From contig NZ_BQXM01000009.1 of the NCBI RefSeq assembly GCF_022836495.1, forward strand, positions 1 to 64,000: a DNA stretch of 64,000 nt. The letters are read 5' to 3'. Positions 54,002 to 62,778 of the stretch are shown piece by piece. Every line of letters begins with the position of its first letter. Within the stretch, counting starts at the first letter, position 1. Position numbers and translations under genes: made by a program. The stretch is from Desulforhabdus sp. TSK (GTDB lineage Bacteria; Desulfobacterota; Syntrophobacteria; Syntrophobacterales; Syntrophobacteraceae). The notes beneath the pieces are model-generated. The model saw only the letters and a list, made by a program, of their open reading frames with translations, searched no databases and was not told the DNA's origin.

Positions 54002-56017
54002 TCATACCGTGCCGGCAGCTGTCAACGCCTTGTGAGCTTCATCCTTGCTTTCATAAATATGCGGAGCGACGCCCCGCTTCTGGAGCTCGTCACCGAGCTT
54101 CATCTTGAGGAAGGTACTGGTCGTATAGCGGGTGACGCTCTCATAGAAGGAGGCCGCATACTTCACCATTTCCACGTACTCGTCCACCAGGTGGGGCGAG
54201 ACGTTGAAGTTGTCGTAGTTGGCAATGGTGTGCACTTTCTTGCCGATAGGCTCGAGGATCGAGCCCACCAATTTCTTCATCTGTTGAACTTCTTCACTGG
54301 TTTTCATGTAATAATTTTCGAGATTGATGAAGAAAATGTTGTCTTCGGGTCGATAAACGAAGCGATCCTCCATGGGAATGTTCAGGAGGTCGTCCTTGAT
54401 GCCCATGGGGGGGAGCAGGAATATTCTGGGATCCATAAGCTTCGGCGGCTTGCGGATGATGGGCTTGAAATCCATGAGTGCCAGGACCTGGGTTTCCAAG
54501 TCTATTCCCGGAGCGATTTCAATGAGCTCCAGACCTTCCTCGCACAAGCGAAAGACACAGCGCTCGGTGATGTACAGCACCGGCTGCTTGATCATGGTCG
54601 CATACTTACCGCTGAAGGTTTTTTGCTCGACTTTCAGAACGAACTTTTTTTGCCTGCCCTCATGCCTGATGAGGAGATTGCCGTCCCGCACCGTCAGATC
54701 GAGCCCGCCTGCGGTGAATGTTCCAAGGAAGCAAACCTTTTTGGCGTTCTGAGTGATGTCGATGAATCCGCCCGGGCCTGTGAAGCGCGGGCCGAATTTA
54801 CTCACATTGACATTCCCTTCCGCATCCGTCTCCGCCATCCCCAGAAACGCGATGTCCAGTCCGCCACCGTCGTAGAAGTCAAACTGACCGTTCTCAGTGA
54901 TGAGTGCATCGACATTGATGCCGGCCCCGAAGTCCAGTCCGCCCATGGGAAGCCCTCCAATGAGTCCTGCTTCCGTCGTGAGGGTGGCGTATTCCAGGAT
55001 TCTTTCCTCATTGGCCACGCGTGAGACCCCTTCGGGCATGCCAATGCCCAGATTCACGACACTGTTCGGCTTTAGCTCGAACGCAGCACGCCTGACAACG
55101 ATTTTGCGACAGCTCATTTCCAGGGGCGGAATCGCCTGCATGGGCACTTTCAGCTCACAACTGAATGCAGGACTGTATTGCTCACCGAAGGTTTGCCAAT
55201 GGCTCTCGGGCTTGGCCACGACCACACAGTCGACCAGGATTCCGGGGATAATGACCTCTCGCGCCTTGAGCGTTCCGGCGCGGGCCAACCTTTCCACCTG
55301 CACGATGACAATTCCGCCGGAGTTTCGAGTAGCCTGCGCCATGGCTAGAGCATCAAGGACAGCGCATTCCTTTTCCATGGTGATGTTTCCATCCGGGTCC
55401 GCTGTCGTTCCCCGGAGAAAGGCCACATGGATGGGAAACGCCTTGTAGAAGAGATATTCCTTTCCTTCGACTGTCATCACGGTGACGATGTCTGATCCCC
55501 TGGCTTTGGTGAGGTCATTGAGCTTGCCGCCTTCCTCCCGGGGATCGATGAACGTACCGAGGCCCACATGGGTCAAGTTCCCCGGTTTGTGGGCGGCGAT
55601 GTCTCTGAAAAGTTGAGTCAAAGGCCCCATGGGGATGTTGTAAGCAAAGATCTTGTTGTCGTTGATCAATTTTCCAAACCCTGGAGTCAGTCCAGTGTGT
55701 CCCGCAATGATTTTTCCCACGAGGCCTTCAATGGCAATGTGGTTCAGTCCCTTGCTTTTCCCATCCCCCTGACCTGCAGGATAGGTAAATGTCAGATTTC
55801 TAGGTTTTCCGGTCTTCAAGAATCGCTCTTTAAGGGCGATGGCGAGCTCCTCCGCAAACCCCACCCCCACAAAACCAGCCGTCACGATGGTATCGTTATC
55901 GCGGATCAGTTCAATGGCCTCTTCAGCGGTGACAATCTTTCCCTTTTTCATCTTCATGGCCGTCATGGGGTCCAGCATGGGATGTCTTACTTCCTCTACC
56001 GGGATAGCCTCTGTCAT
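54002..56017 (-). CDS. acetate/propionate CoA-transferase-like protein
   Basis: A 671-residue family I CoA-transferase with alpha and beta parts fused, longer than the usual 520 residues because of a C-terminal extension of about 150. Marks include GFVGVGFAEELAIALKERF, GLGTFIDPREEGGKLN, and the active-site glutamate in LTTEAGLIGGLPMGG. It moves CoA between acetate, propionate or similar acids and their thioesters, consistent with propionate or fatty-acid metabolism in a syntrophic or sulfate-reducing host. The extension has no match I know. Confidence 0.88.
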   Translation of the reverse strand: MTEAIPVEEVRHPMLDPMTAMKMKKGKIVTAEEAIELIRDNDTIVTAGFVGVGFAEELAIALKERFLKTGKPRNLTFTYPAGQGDGKSKGLNHIAIEGLVGKIIAGHTGLTPGFGKLINDNKIFAYNIPMGPLTQLFRDIAAHKPGNLTHVGLGTFIDPREEGGKLNDLTKARGSDIVTVMTVEGKEYLFYKAFPIHVAFLRGTTADPDGNITMEKECAVLDALAMAQATRNSGGIVIVQVERLARAGTLKAREVIIPGILVDCVVVAKPESHWQTFGEQYSPAFSCELKVPMQAIPPLEMSCRKIVVRRAAFELKPNSVVNLGIGMPEGVSRVANEERILEYATLTTEAGLIGGLPMGGLDFGAGINVDALITENGQFDFYDGGGLDIAFLGMAETDAEGNVNVSKFGPRFTGPGGFIDITQNAKKVCFLGTFTAGGLDLTVRDGNLLIRHEGRQKKFVLKVEQKTFSGKYATMIKQPVLYITERCVFRLCEEGLELIEIAPGIDLETQVLALMDFKPIIRKPPKLMDPRIFLLPPMGIKDDLLNIPMEDRFVYRPEDNIFFINLENYYMKTSEEVQQMKKLVGSILEPIGKKVHTIANYDNFNVSPHLVDEYVEMVKYAASFYESVTRYTTSTFLKMKLGDELQKRGVAPHIYESKDEAHKALTAAGTV

Positions 56018-56366
56018 CTCTCAATTCCTCTCTCTTTACTGGTGATTGTTTTCACAACTCTCCAAACCAAAAAGACATTTCATGCTTTGCTCAGGCGAAG
56101 GACATTCGCCGTCGGATTCATGGCGACCTGGCACTCTGCTTTCGAATGAAGGGTCCGAGAGGCGACGTGCATCGAGACAAAACTGCCCACCCGGCTCAGC
56201 CGGCCTTTTTCGTGGGCAGCAGACTATGTAAGGGAACTTGAGAATAAGCGCGCCTGGGGGCAGCTATCATGAAGGGCAAAGCAACACCAAGATAAAAATC
56301 CGCAAAAAACCAAAGGCGTCATTAGAAAAAGGGGTTAGACCATATCGGCTAACCCCTTGAGTTTTC
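56018..56366. other. intergenic region
   Basis: The 349 nt between the CoA-transferase start and tRNA-Phe hold no gene. They contain the tRNA terminator at 56326-56358 and a TGCCCAC/GTGGGCA hairpin at about 56186-56220. The right part is A-rich. Confidence 0.5.
56326..56358 (-). terminator. intrinsic terminator after tRNA-Phe
   Basis: On the minus strand a 10-bp stem AAGGGGTTAG/CTAACCCCTT (56329-56338 with 56349-56358) runs into a T run (56326-56330). It begins 9 nt after the tRNA 3' end and is well placed to stop the tRNA transcript. Confidence 0.8.
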
Positions 56367-56442
56367 TGGTGGCGAGGCTCAGAATCGAACTGAGGACACG
56401 AGGATTTTCAGTCCACTGCTCTACCGACTGAGCTACCTCGCC
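56367..56442 (-). tRNA. tRNA-Phe(GAA)
   Basis: The minus strand folds as tRNA-Phe: acceptor GGCGAGG/CCTCGCC with discriminator A and encoded CCA, D arm with GTAGCTCAGTCGGTAGAGC, anticodon loop CTGAAAA (anticodon GAA), and T arm CTCAG/CTGAG with TTCGATT. The anticodon stem GTGGA/TCCTC has one T-T mismatch at its second pair. Confidence 0.93.
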
Positions 56443-56607
56443 AAAAGATGAGTGCTTTCTACCGAAATAATGGTTCCGTGTCAATGCTTTTTTTTGTTGC
56501 TATCCACAAACACCTTGGAGAACGCACCCGCAGGCGGCCCAGGGGAAATTTCAGTCTCTCAACGATAAGCTTTTCAAATGCTTACACCGAATCAGGAATC
56601 ACTTAAA

Positions 56608-57441
56608 TCATTTCTTCTTGGTGCTTTCGCTCATCAGGCCCAGGACGAAATCATTGATGTCTTCGATACTGGGAATGTTATCCTTCGCAGTCCTGTTGTC
56701 CTGTCCACCGGCAGATTCCCCTCGTGGAGCACCATCGGCCTGCTCTTCGGTCTCCAGGGTGAAAACCAGATCATCGTCTTCGAGGATCAATTCCAACAGG
56801 TCTTCGTCACCGATCTCCATGCTTTTCTTTTGTACAGCCGGTCTTTCCAGGCTGATTTCCCTCAAGTCTCCAGGATCCAGTGCTTTTTCAAAGCTCAATG
56901 CCTTTTCACTTTCTTCAGCCGCATCTTCCAGTTCGAGCTTGAGATCCATGTCCAGATTCATTTCCGGGGGATCTTCCAGGTTGACTTCGCTCAAAACCGG
57001 CTCCGAAGCTTCATTCGCCAGACTGATGGACACCTCCGATTCCGGCTCTTCATCCAGCGTGATCTCGGAAACCTCCGCTTCAACGGGATCCGAAGGAGAT
57101 GGGGAAACGGAAGATGACGCTCCGAGGAGATCTTCAGGTGCCCGCGAGGCCTCTTCCGCTCCTCTGACCTCGGAAGCCTCGGAAAAGCTCAGCTCATCCC
57201 CGAGCTCGATCTCCGTCGCGCCGGAATCTGCAGACCCGCCCAAGAGGTCGTTTCCGAGGGGCTCCTCGTGCTCGCCCTGAGTGGGGTCGTATCCTTTGAG
57301 GAGGGGTCCCAGGAGAAAGGGAACATTGGGGCGGACCGGGCAGAGTCCCAGACTGTCACGTACCACCGTCAGGTCGCTCCCGCATTTCCTGCACTCCGCC
57401 AAGTAATCGAAACTGATGAAACCACACTTATTGCATTTCAT
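56608..57441 (-). CDS. zinc-ribbon acidic protein of unknown function
   Basis: A 277-residue protein. A zinc ribbon with CxxC pairs (MKCNKCGFISFDYLAECRKC) leads into a long, very acidic low-complexity region with repeats such as LDEEPESEVSISL and ELEDAAEESEKALSF, and a short C-terminal FVLGLMSE helix. The same zinc-ribbon-plus-acidic-tail design is common in Desulfobacterota, sometimes with added membrane domains. Its start overlaps the rsmE stop by four bases, so it is the last gene of the dprA to rsmE run. Confidence 0.75.
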   Translation of the reverse strand: MKCNKCGFISFDYLAECRKCGSDLTVVRDSLGLCPVRPNVPFLLGPLLKGYDPTQGEHEEPLGNDLLGGSADSGATEIELGDELSFSEASEVRGAEEASRAPEDLLGASSSVSPSPSDPVEAEVSEITLDEEPESEVSISLANEASEPVLSEVNLEDPPEMNLDMDLKLELEDAAEESEKALSFEKALDPGDLREISLERPAVQKKSMEIGDEDLLELILEDDDLVFTLETEEQADGAPRGESAGGQDNRTAKDNIPSIEDINDFVLGLMSESTKKK

Positions 57442-58229
57442 GAATCTGTCCTTCCCCCCAATCCTTGACCGAAATCCCCCCACAAGAGCTGCACACAGGA
57501 GACAATGGCCAGAGCGGCCGTTTCCAGACGCAAAATCCTGGGGCCAAGATGCACGCTGCGAAGAGCATAGTGCTTGAATAAATTGACCTCCTCGACGGTC
57601 CACCCGCCTTCGGGTCCCACGACCACCAGCACCTGCTCACAGGAAGGAACCGCATGCTTGAGAGAGACGAGGCTCTCCTCAGCGGCCGTTTCCAGGGCCA
57701 CCAGCTTCAATCCACAAGGACCGAGCGTTTCCCGTTCTGAAACCTCCCTGAGAAAATCTTCGGTTTCCTGAAACACGACAATTTCGGGCAGCCGCGCACG
57801 CCCGCATTGGCAGAGAGCCTCCCGTGCGATCTTTTCCCAGCGTTCACGCTTCCTATCGATTTTGTCACCCTTCAGACCGTACTGGCTTCGGCGCGCTCTA
57901 AAAAAGGCAATGCGCTGCACGCCCAGCTCTGTAGCATGGCGGATGACCTCCTCCATTTTCTCTGAACGGGAAAAGGCCAGCGCGAGGGTGATGGACAGGG
58001 AGGATTCATTGGTCAAGACCTGCCGTTCCAGAAGTCTGACCTGGATGGCCCCGTCCTTCATGCTCTCGATGACCCCCTTCCAGCCGTGTCCCTCACCGTC
58101 ACGGATTTCAATGGAGTCTCCGGGCTTGGACCTGAGAACACTATCGAGATGACGGGCCGCTTCACGAGGCAGCGCGATGAGCTCATTTTCAGCCAGGCCA
58201 TCTTTTCCAAAAAAACATTTGCGGGGCAT
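57438..58229 (-). CDS. rsmE: 16S rRNA m3U1498 methyltransferase
   Basis: A 263-residue SPOUT methyltransferase that methylates U1498 of 16S rRNA with SAM. The N-terminal PUA-like domain precedes the knotted SPOUT core: VIRHATELGVQRIAFF, EALCQCGRARLP, VVVGPEGGWTVEEV and LGPRILRLETAALA. Normal length. It lies 63 nt downstream of the prepilin peptidase gene and overlaps the zinc-ribbon gene. Confidence 0.93.
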   Translation of the reverse strand: MPRKCFFGKDGLAENELIALPREAARHLDSVLRSKPGDSIEIRDGEGHGWKGVIESMKDGAIQVRLLERQVLTNESSLSITLALAFSRSEKMEEVIRHATELGVQRIAFFRARRSQYGLKGDKIDRKRERWEKIAREALCQCGRARLPEIVVFQETEDFLREVSERETLGPCGLKLVALETAAEESLVSLKHAVPSCEQVLVVVGPEGGWTVEEVNLFKHYALRSVHLGPRILRLETAALAIVSCVQLLWGDFGQGLGGRTDS

Positions 58230-58292
58230 CCTTCGGAAAACCTCACCCTCAATATGCCGTTATACTTTTCGATAGATAGCTTGATTACCCGG

Positions 58293-59078
58293 TTATGAAA
58301 AATACCCCCAATACCATCGGAAGAAGCCTTCACCAAAAAATAAATAGCAGACGGCACCGAGGGACAGAAACGGGCCAAAGGGGACCATGGTGCTCATCCC
58401 CTTTCCCGACCGCCACATGGCAATGAATCCCACAAGAGATCCCGTGAGGGAGGAGACGAAAATTGTAAAAACCACTCCCGGCCATCCCAGAAAGGCCCCG
58501 ATCATCCCCAGGAGCTTGATGTCCCCGACTCCCAGCCCCTCCTGATGCCTCAAGTACCGGTATCCCACGGCAATGAGACAGAACAGCCCGCCCCCCAGGA
58601 AAATACCCAGGAGGGAGTCAGACCATGCAATGCGGATGCTGAATAAGGAAAAACCGAAGCCCAGCACGATGCCGGGCAGAGACAAAATATCGGGAATCAA
58701 AAAGGTATCGAGGTCGATAAACGCGATGATGAGCAAGAGGGACGTGAAAAAAAAATCCATCAGAAATTGAAGGCTCATCCCATGCATGTGGAAGAGCAGA
58801 GCAGCCAGAAGCCCCGCCAGAAATTCCACGAGGGGATAGCGGGCGGAAATCACGGCTTGGCAGTGCCTGCACCTGCCCCTCAGCAGCAGGTAGCTCAGAA
58901 GAGGTATGTTGTCGAAAAACGCTATGGGATGCCTGCACCCGGGACATCGAGACCCCGGCCAGACAATGGACTCCCTGGCGGGCAGCCGGCTGATGACAAC
59001 ATTGTAGAAACTCCCCAAAACACATCCGAATACAAAAACGACCGTCAACTGCACACTGTAGGGAATGAGAAACGCCAT
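58293..59078 (-). CDS. pilD: prepilin peptidase (type IV pilin/T2SS)
   Basis: A 261-residue A24A aspartic protease in the inner membrane. Two CxxC pairs (CPGC, CRHC) form the N-terminal zinc site of the methyltransferase domain. The catalytic aspartates are in IAFIDLDTFLIPD and GVGDIKLLG. It cleaves and N-methylates type IV pilins and pseudopilins. The ATG at 59078 follows a TTG at 59081. It is 21 nt after topA on the same strand. Confidence 0.92.
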   Translation of the reverse strand: MAFLIPYSVQLTVVFVFGCVLGSFYNVVISRLPARESIVWPGSRCPGCRHPIAFFDNIPLLSYLLLRGRCRHCQAVISARYPLVEFLAGLLAALLFHMHGMSLQFLMDFFFTSLLLIIAFIDLDTFLIPDILSLPGIVLGFGFSLFSIRIAWSDSLLGIFLGGGLFCLIAVGYRYLRHQEGLGVGDIKLLGMIGAFLGWPGVVFTIFVSSLTGSLVGFIAMWRSGKGMSTMVPFGPFLSLGAVCYLFFGEGFFRWYWGYFS

Positions 59079-59099
59079 CAAGACTCTACTTTCGCTCGA

Positions 59100-61391
59100 T
59101 CAATCGGCCTCTTCCGGTCCGGAGCGCTCTTTCTCCTCGTACTTGCAGGAGGCATTGGGACAGACCAGTTTTACGCCACTCCGTTTCGTGACCTTTTCCA
59201 CCAGGACAGGTGAATCGCACAGTGGGCATTTCTTCTGAACGGGTTTTCCCCAGAAAACCGTTTTGCACTCGGGGTATTTGTTGCAGCCATAAAAGCGTCG
59301 CCCCCCCTTTCCCACCCGCTCCACAAGCTCACCGGCGCAACCTTCGCGCGGGCAGGGGATCCCGCTGCTGGGCGAACGCGTACTCTTGCATTCAGGATAA
59401 CCACTACAAGCAAGAAAGGTGCCATAACGTCCACGCTTCAGGATCATGGGGCGGCCGCATTTTTCGCAGGTTTCCCCCGTGGGCTGCGCCTCCACCAGCT
59501 TCACATTGCCTTTCTCATCGCGGACATAATCCGAAGAAAAGCTGCATTCGGGATATCCACTGCAGGTGATGAAGGGCCCGTTGCGGCTCCATCGAATATG
59601 GAGGGGCCTTTCACATTGGGGACACTTCAGGTCTGTCGGCCAGCCCATCCCTTTGAGATTGAGCATGTTGGTCTGTGCGGCATCCAGATCCTTGGAAAAC
59701 TGATCATAAAACTCCGTAAGAAGCTTTGAGGATGAATGCCCCTCGTGCTCGATCTCATCGAGGTTCTTTTCCAGTTTTGCCGTGAAATCCACATCGACGA
59801 TGTTGGGGAAATTCTCCACCAGCAGCCCGTCAATGAGCCACCCCAGCTCGCTGGGATACAGCCGCTGTTTTTCCAGGCGCACATATTCGCGGTCCATAAT
59901 GGTCGACAAAATCGTGGCGTAGGTGCTGGGACGCCCGATTCCCAGCTCCTCGAGCTCCTTGATGAGGCTTGCTTCGGAAAAACGCGGCGGGGGTTGCGTA
60001 AAGTGCTGCTTGGAAATGAGATCCAGGAGGCTGAGGGATTGCCCTTTGGCAAGCTCCGGCAAATACCCTTCTCCGTCACCCGCGGCGGCGTCCCCATTGT
60101 CCTGCCCCTCCACGTAGAGCGTCATGAAGCCTGGAAATTCCACCACGGAGCCCGTGGAGCGAAAGATGAAATCTCCGGCTGCGATGTCGATGGTGGTCTG
60201 GGCAATGATGGCCGGGGCCATCTGGCAGGCGACAAAGCGCTTCCAGATGAGGGTGTAGAGGTTCAACTGTTCGCGAGTCAAAAAGGAAGAGATAGACTGG
60301 GGAGTACGTCGGACATCCGTGGGGCGGATGGCTTCGTGTGCATCCTGAGCACTGGATTTGCTCTTGAAAATGGCGGGCTTGCCGGGCAGGTAATTTTTCC
60401 CCCAGGTTTCCTCGATGTAAACCCTTGCTGCCTGAACAGCCTCCTGCGAAAGCCGCGTGGAATCTGTTCGCATATAGGTGATGAGACCGACAGCCCCTTC
60501 TTCCCCCAATTCAAGGCCTTCGTAAAGTTTTTGGGCAACGCTCATGGTTTGCTTGGCGGAAAACCGTAATTTTCGGGCGGCGTCCTGCTGCAGGGTGCTC
60601 GTGATAAAAGGCGGCGCCGGATTTTTCTTCCTGTTCTTCCGTTCTACACTCTCCACGACGAAAGAAAGGGGCCGCAACACCTCGAGCAAATGCTCAGCTT
60701 CCCGGCCTGTCGAGATTTTGCACTTCTTCTTGTGGCACTGCATCAGATGAGAAATAAAACTTCTCGGAGGAGCTTTGTCAGCTTCCCCCGGCGCGCCGAT
60801 CAACTGCGCTTCAATGGTCCAATATTCTTCAGCGTCGAACTTTTGAATTTCTCTTTCACGATTGCAGATGAGCCTCAACGCCACAGACTGTACGCGCCCG
60901 GCACTGAGCCCCCGCTTCACCTTTTCCCAAAGAATGGGTGAAATGAGATATCCCACCAGGCGATCCAGGATGCGCCTGGCCTGCTGCGCTTCATAGAGAG
61001 ACTTGTTGAGCTGCTGCGGATGCGAAAGGGCTTCCTGAATGGCTTTCTGCGTCAATTCGTAGAAAAGGACTCGATAAATCGGCTTGTTTTTGGCACGGAT
61101 TTCCTCGGCAATGTGCCAGGCGATCGCTTCTCCCTCCCGGTCGGGGTCTGGTCCCAGGTAAACGGCATCCGCAGCTACAGCGGCCGAATGCAGTTCTGTG
61201 AGGACCTTCTTTTTGCCCCTGATGATCTGATATTCAGGTTCAAAACCCTGCTCTAAATTGATGCCCAGCTTGTTCTTGGGAAGATCCTTGACGTGTCCGA
61301 CCGAAGCCTTGACGATGAAATCCTTACCCAGATAGCGGCCAAGCGTTTTTGCCTTTGTGGGAGATTCCACGATCAACAATGATTTCGACAT
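59100..61391 (-). CDS. topA: DNA topoisomerase I
   Basis: A 763-residue type IA topoisomerase that relaxes negative supercoils. The TOPRIM domain starts VESPTKAKTLGRYLGKDF and carries GPDPDREGEAIAWH. The active tyrosine is in GLITYMRTDSTRLS. At least four C-terminal zinc ribbons follow (CPQC, CEKCGRPM, CPREGC, CPLC), one more than in E. coli. It is second in the run after dprA. Confidence 0.95.
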   Translation of the reverse strand: MSKSLLIVESPTKAKTLGRYLGKDFIVKASVGHVKDLPKNKLGINLEQGFEPEYQIIRGKKKVLTELHSAAVAADAVYLGPDPDREGEAIAWHIAEEIRAKNKPIYRVLFYELTQKAIQEALSHPQQLNKSLYEAQQARRILDRLVGYLISPILWEKVKRGLSAGRVQSVALRLICNREREIQKFDAEEYWTIEAQLIGAPGEADKAPPRSFISHLMQCHKKKCKISTGREAEHLLEVLRPLSFVVESVERKNRKKNPAPPFITSTLQQDAARKLRFSAKQTMSVAQKLYEGLELGEEGAVGLITYMRTDSTRLSQEAVQAARVYIEETWGKNYLPGKPAIFKSKSSAQDAHEAIRPTDVRRTPQSISSFLTREQLNLYTLIWKRFVACQMAPAIIAQTTIDIAAGDFIFRSTGSVVEFPGFMTLYVEGQDNGDAAAGDGEGYLPELAKGQSLSLLDLISKQHFTQPPPRFSEASLIKELEELGIGRPSTYATILSTIMDREYVRLEKQRLYPSELGWLIDGLLVENFPNIVDVDFTAKLEKNLDEIEHEGHSSSKLLTEFYDQFSKDLDAAQTNMLNLKGMGWPTDLKCPQCERPLHIRWSRNGPFITCSGYPECSFSSDYVRDEKGNVKLVEAQPTGETCEKCGRPMILKRGRYGTFLACSGYPECKSTRSPSSGIPCPREGCAGELVERVGKGGRRFYGCNKYPECKTVFWGKPVQKKCPLCDSPVLVEKVTKRSGVKLVCPNASCKYEEKERSGPEEAD

Positions 61392-61415
61392 ACAGGGAAA
61401 ACCTCATTTCCTATT

Positions 61416-62564
61416 TCAAAGCAAGCTGTTACGAAAATACACAAAATACATACCCGGTAATTGTTTGACCATCCCCTTGAGCTCCAGGGACAACAAACCC
61501 GCTGTCACCTGAGCGACAGGCTTCATCACGGATCGGCAGATGTCATCAACATGACGGGGATTCTCATCCAGCACACCCAGAAGCAGGCTCTCATCCGCAG
61601 AAAGCTGCATCACCTCGGGGCGAACATTTTCCTCACGGGGTTTCTCTTTCCCGCTCGGGCGGATCAATGGCCGAATTTCTTCCAGCACATCCTCCGCGCT
61701 CTCCACGAGCTTGGCACCCTGTTTCAACAGGCGATGCGGCCCCTCACTGCGATAATGCCGCGCCACACCCGGAACGGCAAAAACCTCCCGCCCCTGTTCC
61801 AAAGCGAGCCGTGCCGTGATGAGCGATCCACTCCGGTGGGCCGCCTCCACCACCACGACGCCCAGGGTCAATCCACTGATGATGCGGTTCCTCTGAGGGA
61901 AGTGTCCGGGAGCCGGTGGAGTCATGCGGGGAAATTCGCTGAGCAGGGCGCCGCGTGAAACAATTTCGGTCCGCAGCTTAGAGTTGGCCACCGGATAATC
62001 CACATCCAGTCCGCAGCCCAACACGGCCAGAGTGCGTCCATTGCCCTTGATCGCCCCCCGATGGGCGGCACTGTCTATCCCAACAGCGAGTCCGCTGACA
62101 ATGGTAACCCCAAACTCCGCCAATTCCATGCTCAATTTTTCCGTAAAGGCCATCCCGAGGGGCGAAGCCGCGCGCGACCCGACGACCGCGATGGATACAA
62201 AGTCACGCGGCTCGAGGCTTCCGCGCACAAAGAGTACGACCGGGGGGTCTGGAATGTGCGCAAGGTTTACCGGGTAATCCGGGTCTCCCAGGCACAGGAG
62301 TCGAATTCCCTCTCTTTGGAGAGCCTCCCATTCTTCGGAAGGGGGACGCAGCAGAGCCCTCTTTTGGAGAGCCGCCCTGGCGTGCTCACGAAGCCCCGGA
62401 ACTGCCGCAACCTCATCACAGCCGGCATTGAGAACAGCCTGTGGAGAGCCGAAATGCCGCACGAGACGCAGCAGCGACCGGTTGCCCAAATCCGCAATCA
62501 ATTTGAGACTGAGCCAGGCGAGTCGATCGGCTTTCGGTGCTGGTGGATGGTCGTTATTGTGCAT
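61416..62564 (-). CDS. dprA: DNA processing protein DprA
   Basis: A 382-residue DprA/Smf protein that binds incoming single-stranded DNA and loads RecA in natural transformation. The Rossmann core has AVVGSRAASPLGMAFTEKL, SGLAVGIDSAAHRGAI and NRIISGLTLGVVVVEAAHRS. N-terminal SAM-like and C-terminal winged-helix parts are also present. With ComEA elsewhere in the window, the organism may be competent. Confidence 0.92.
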   Translation of the reverse strand: MHNNDHPPAPKADRLAWLSLKLIADLGNRSLLRLVRHFGSPQAVLNAGCDEVAAVPGLREHARAALQKRALLRPPSEEWEALQREGIRLLCLGDPDYPVNLAHIPDPPVVLFVRGSLEPRDFVSIAVVGSRAASPLGMAFTEKLSMELAEFGVTIVSGLAVGIDSAAHRGAIKGNGRTLAVLGCGLDVDYPVANSKLRTEIVSRGALLSEFPRMTPPAPGHFPQRNRIISGLTLGVVVVEAAHRSGSLITARLALEQGREVFAVPGVARHYRSEGPHRLLKQGAKLVESAEDVLEEIRPLIRPSGKEKPREENVRPEVMQLSADESLLLGVLDENPRHVDDICRSVMKPVAQVTAGLLSLELKGMVKQLPGMYFVYFRNSLL

Positions 62565-62778
62565 GCTCTCGTCTCAAACAACTCCCCGTGACTGCCACTC
62601 CACGATGTGAGGGACCCCCCATCACTCTTGCCAGGCGAATCACCGGAATGATAAGTACAGATGCCTTGTAGATTTGTCAAATCCAGGATCTCTTTTTTGA
62701 CATTACAACATTTGTTCCAATGGGCAAATGGCTGTCAGGTGCTGTCCTCATCCCAGCACTCCTGAAGGGAATGAAAAC

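Noticed and set aside
56186-56220. TGCCCAC/GTGGGCA hairpin with CCTTTTT inside the loop
   Set aside because: The T run is in the loop, not after the stem, so it is not a convincing terminator.
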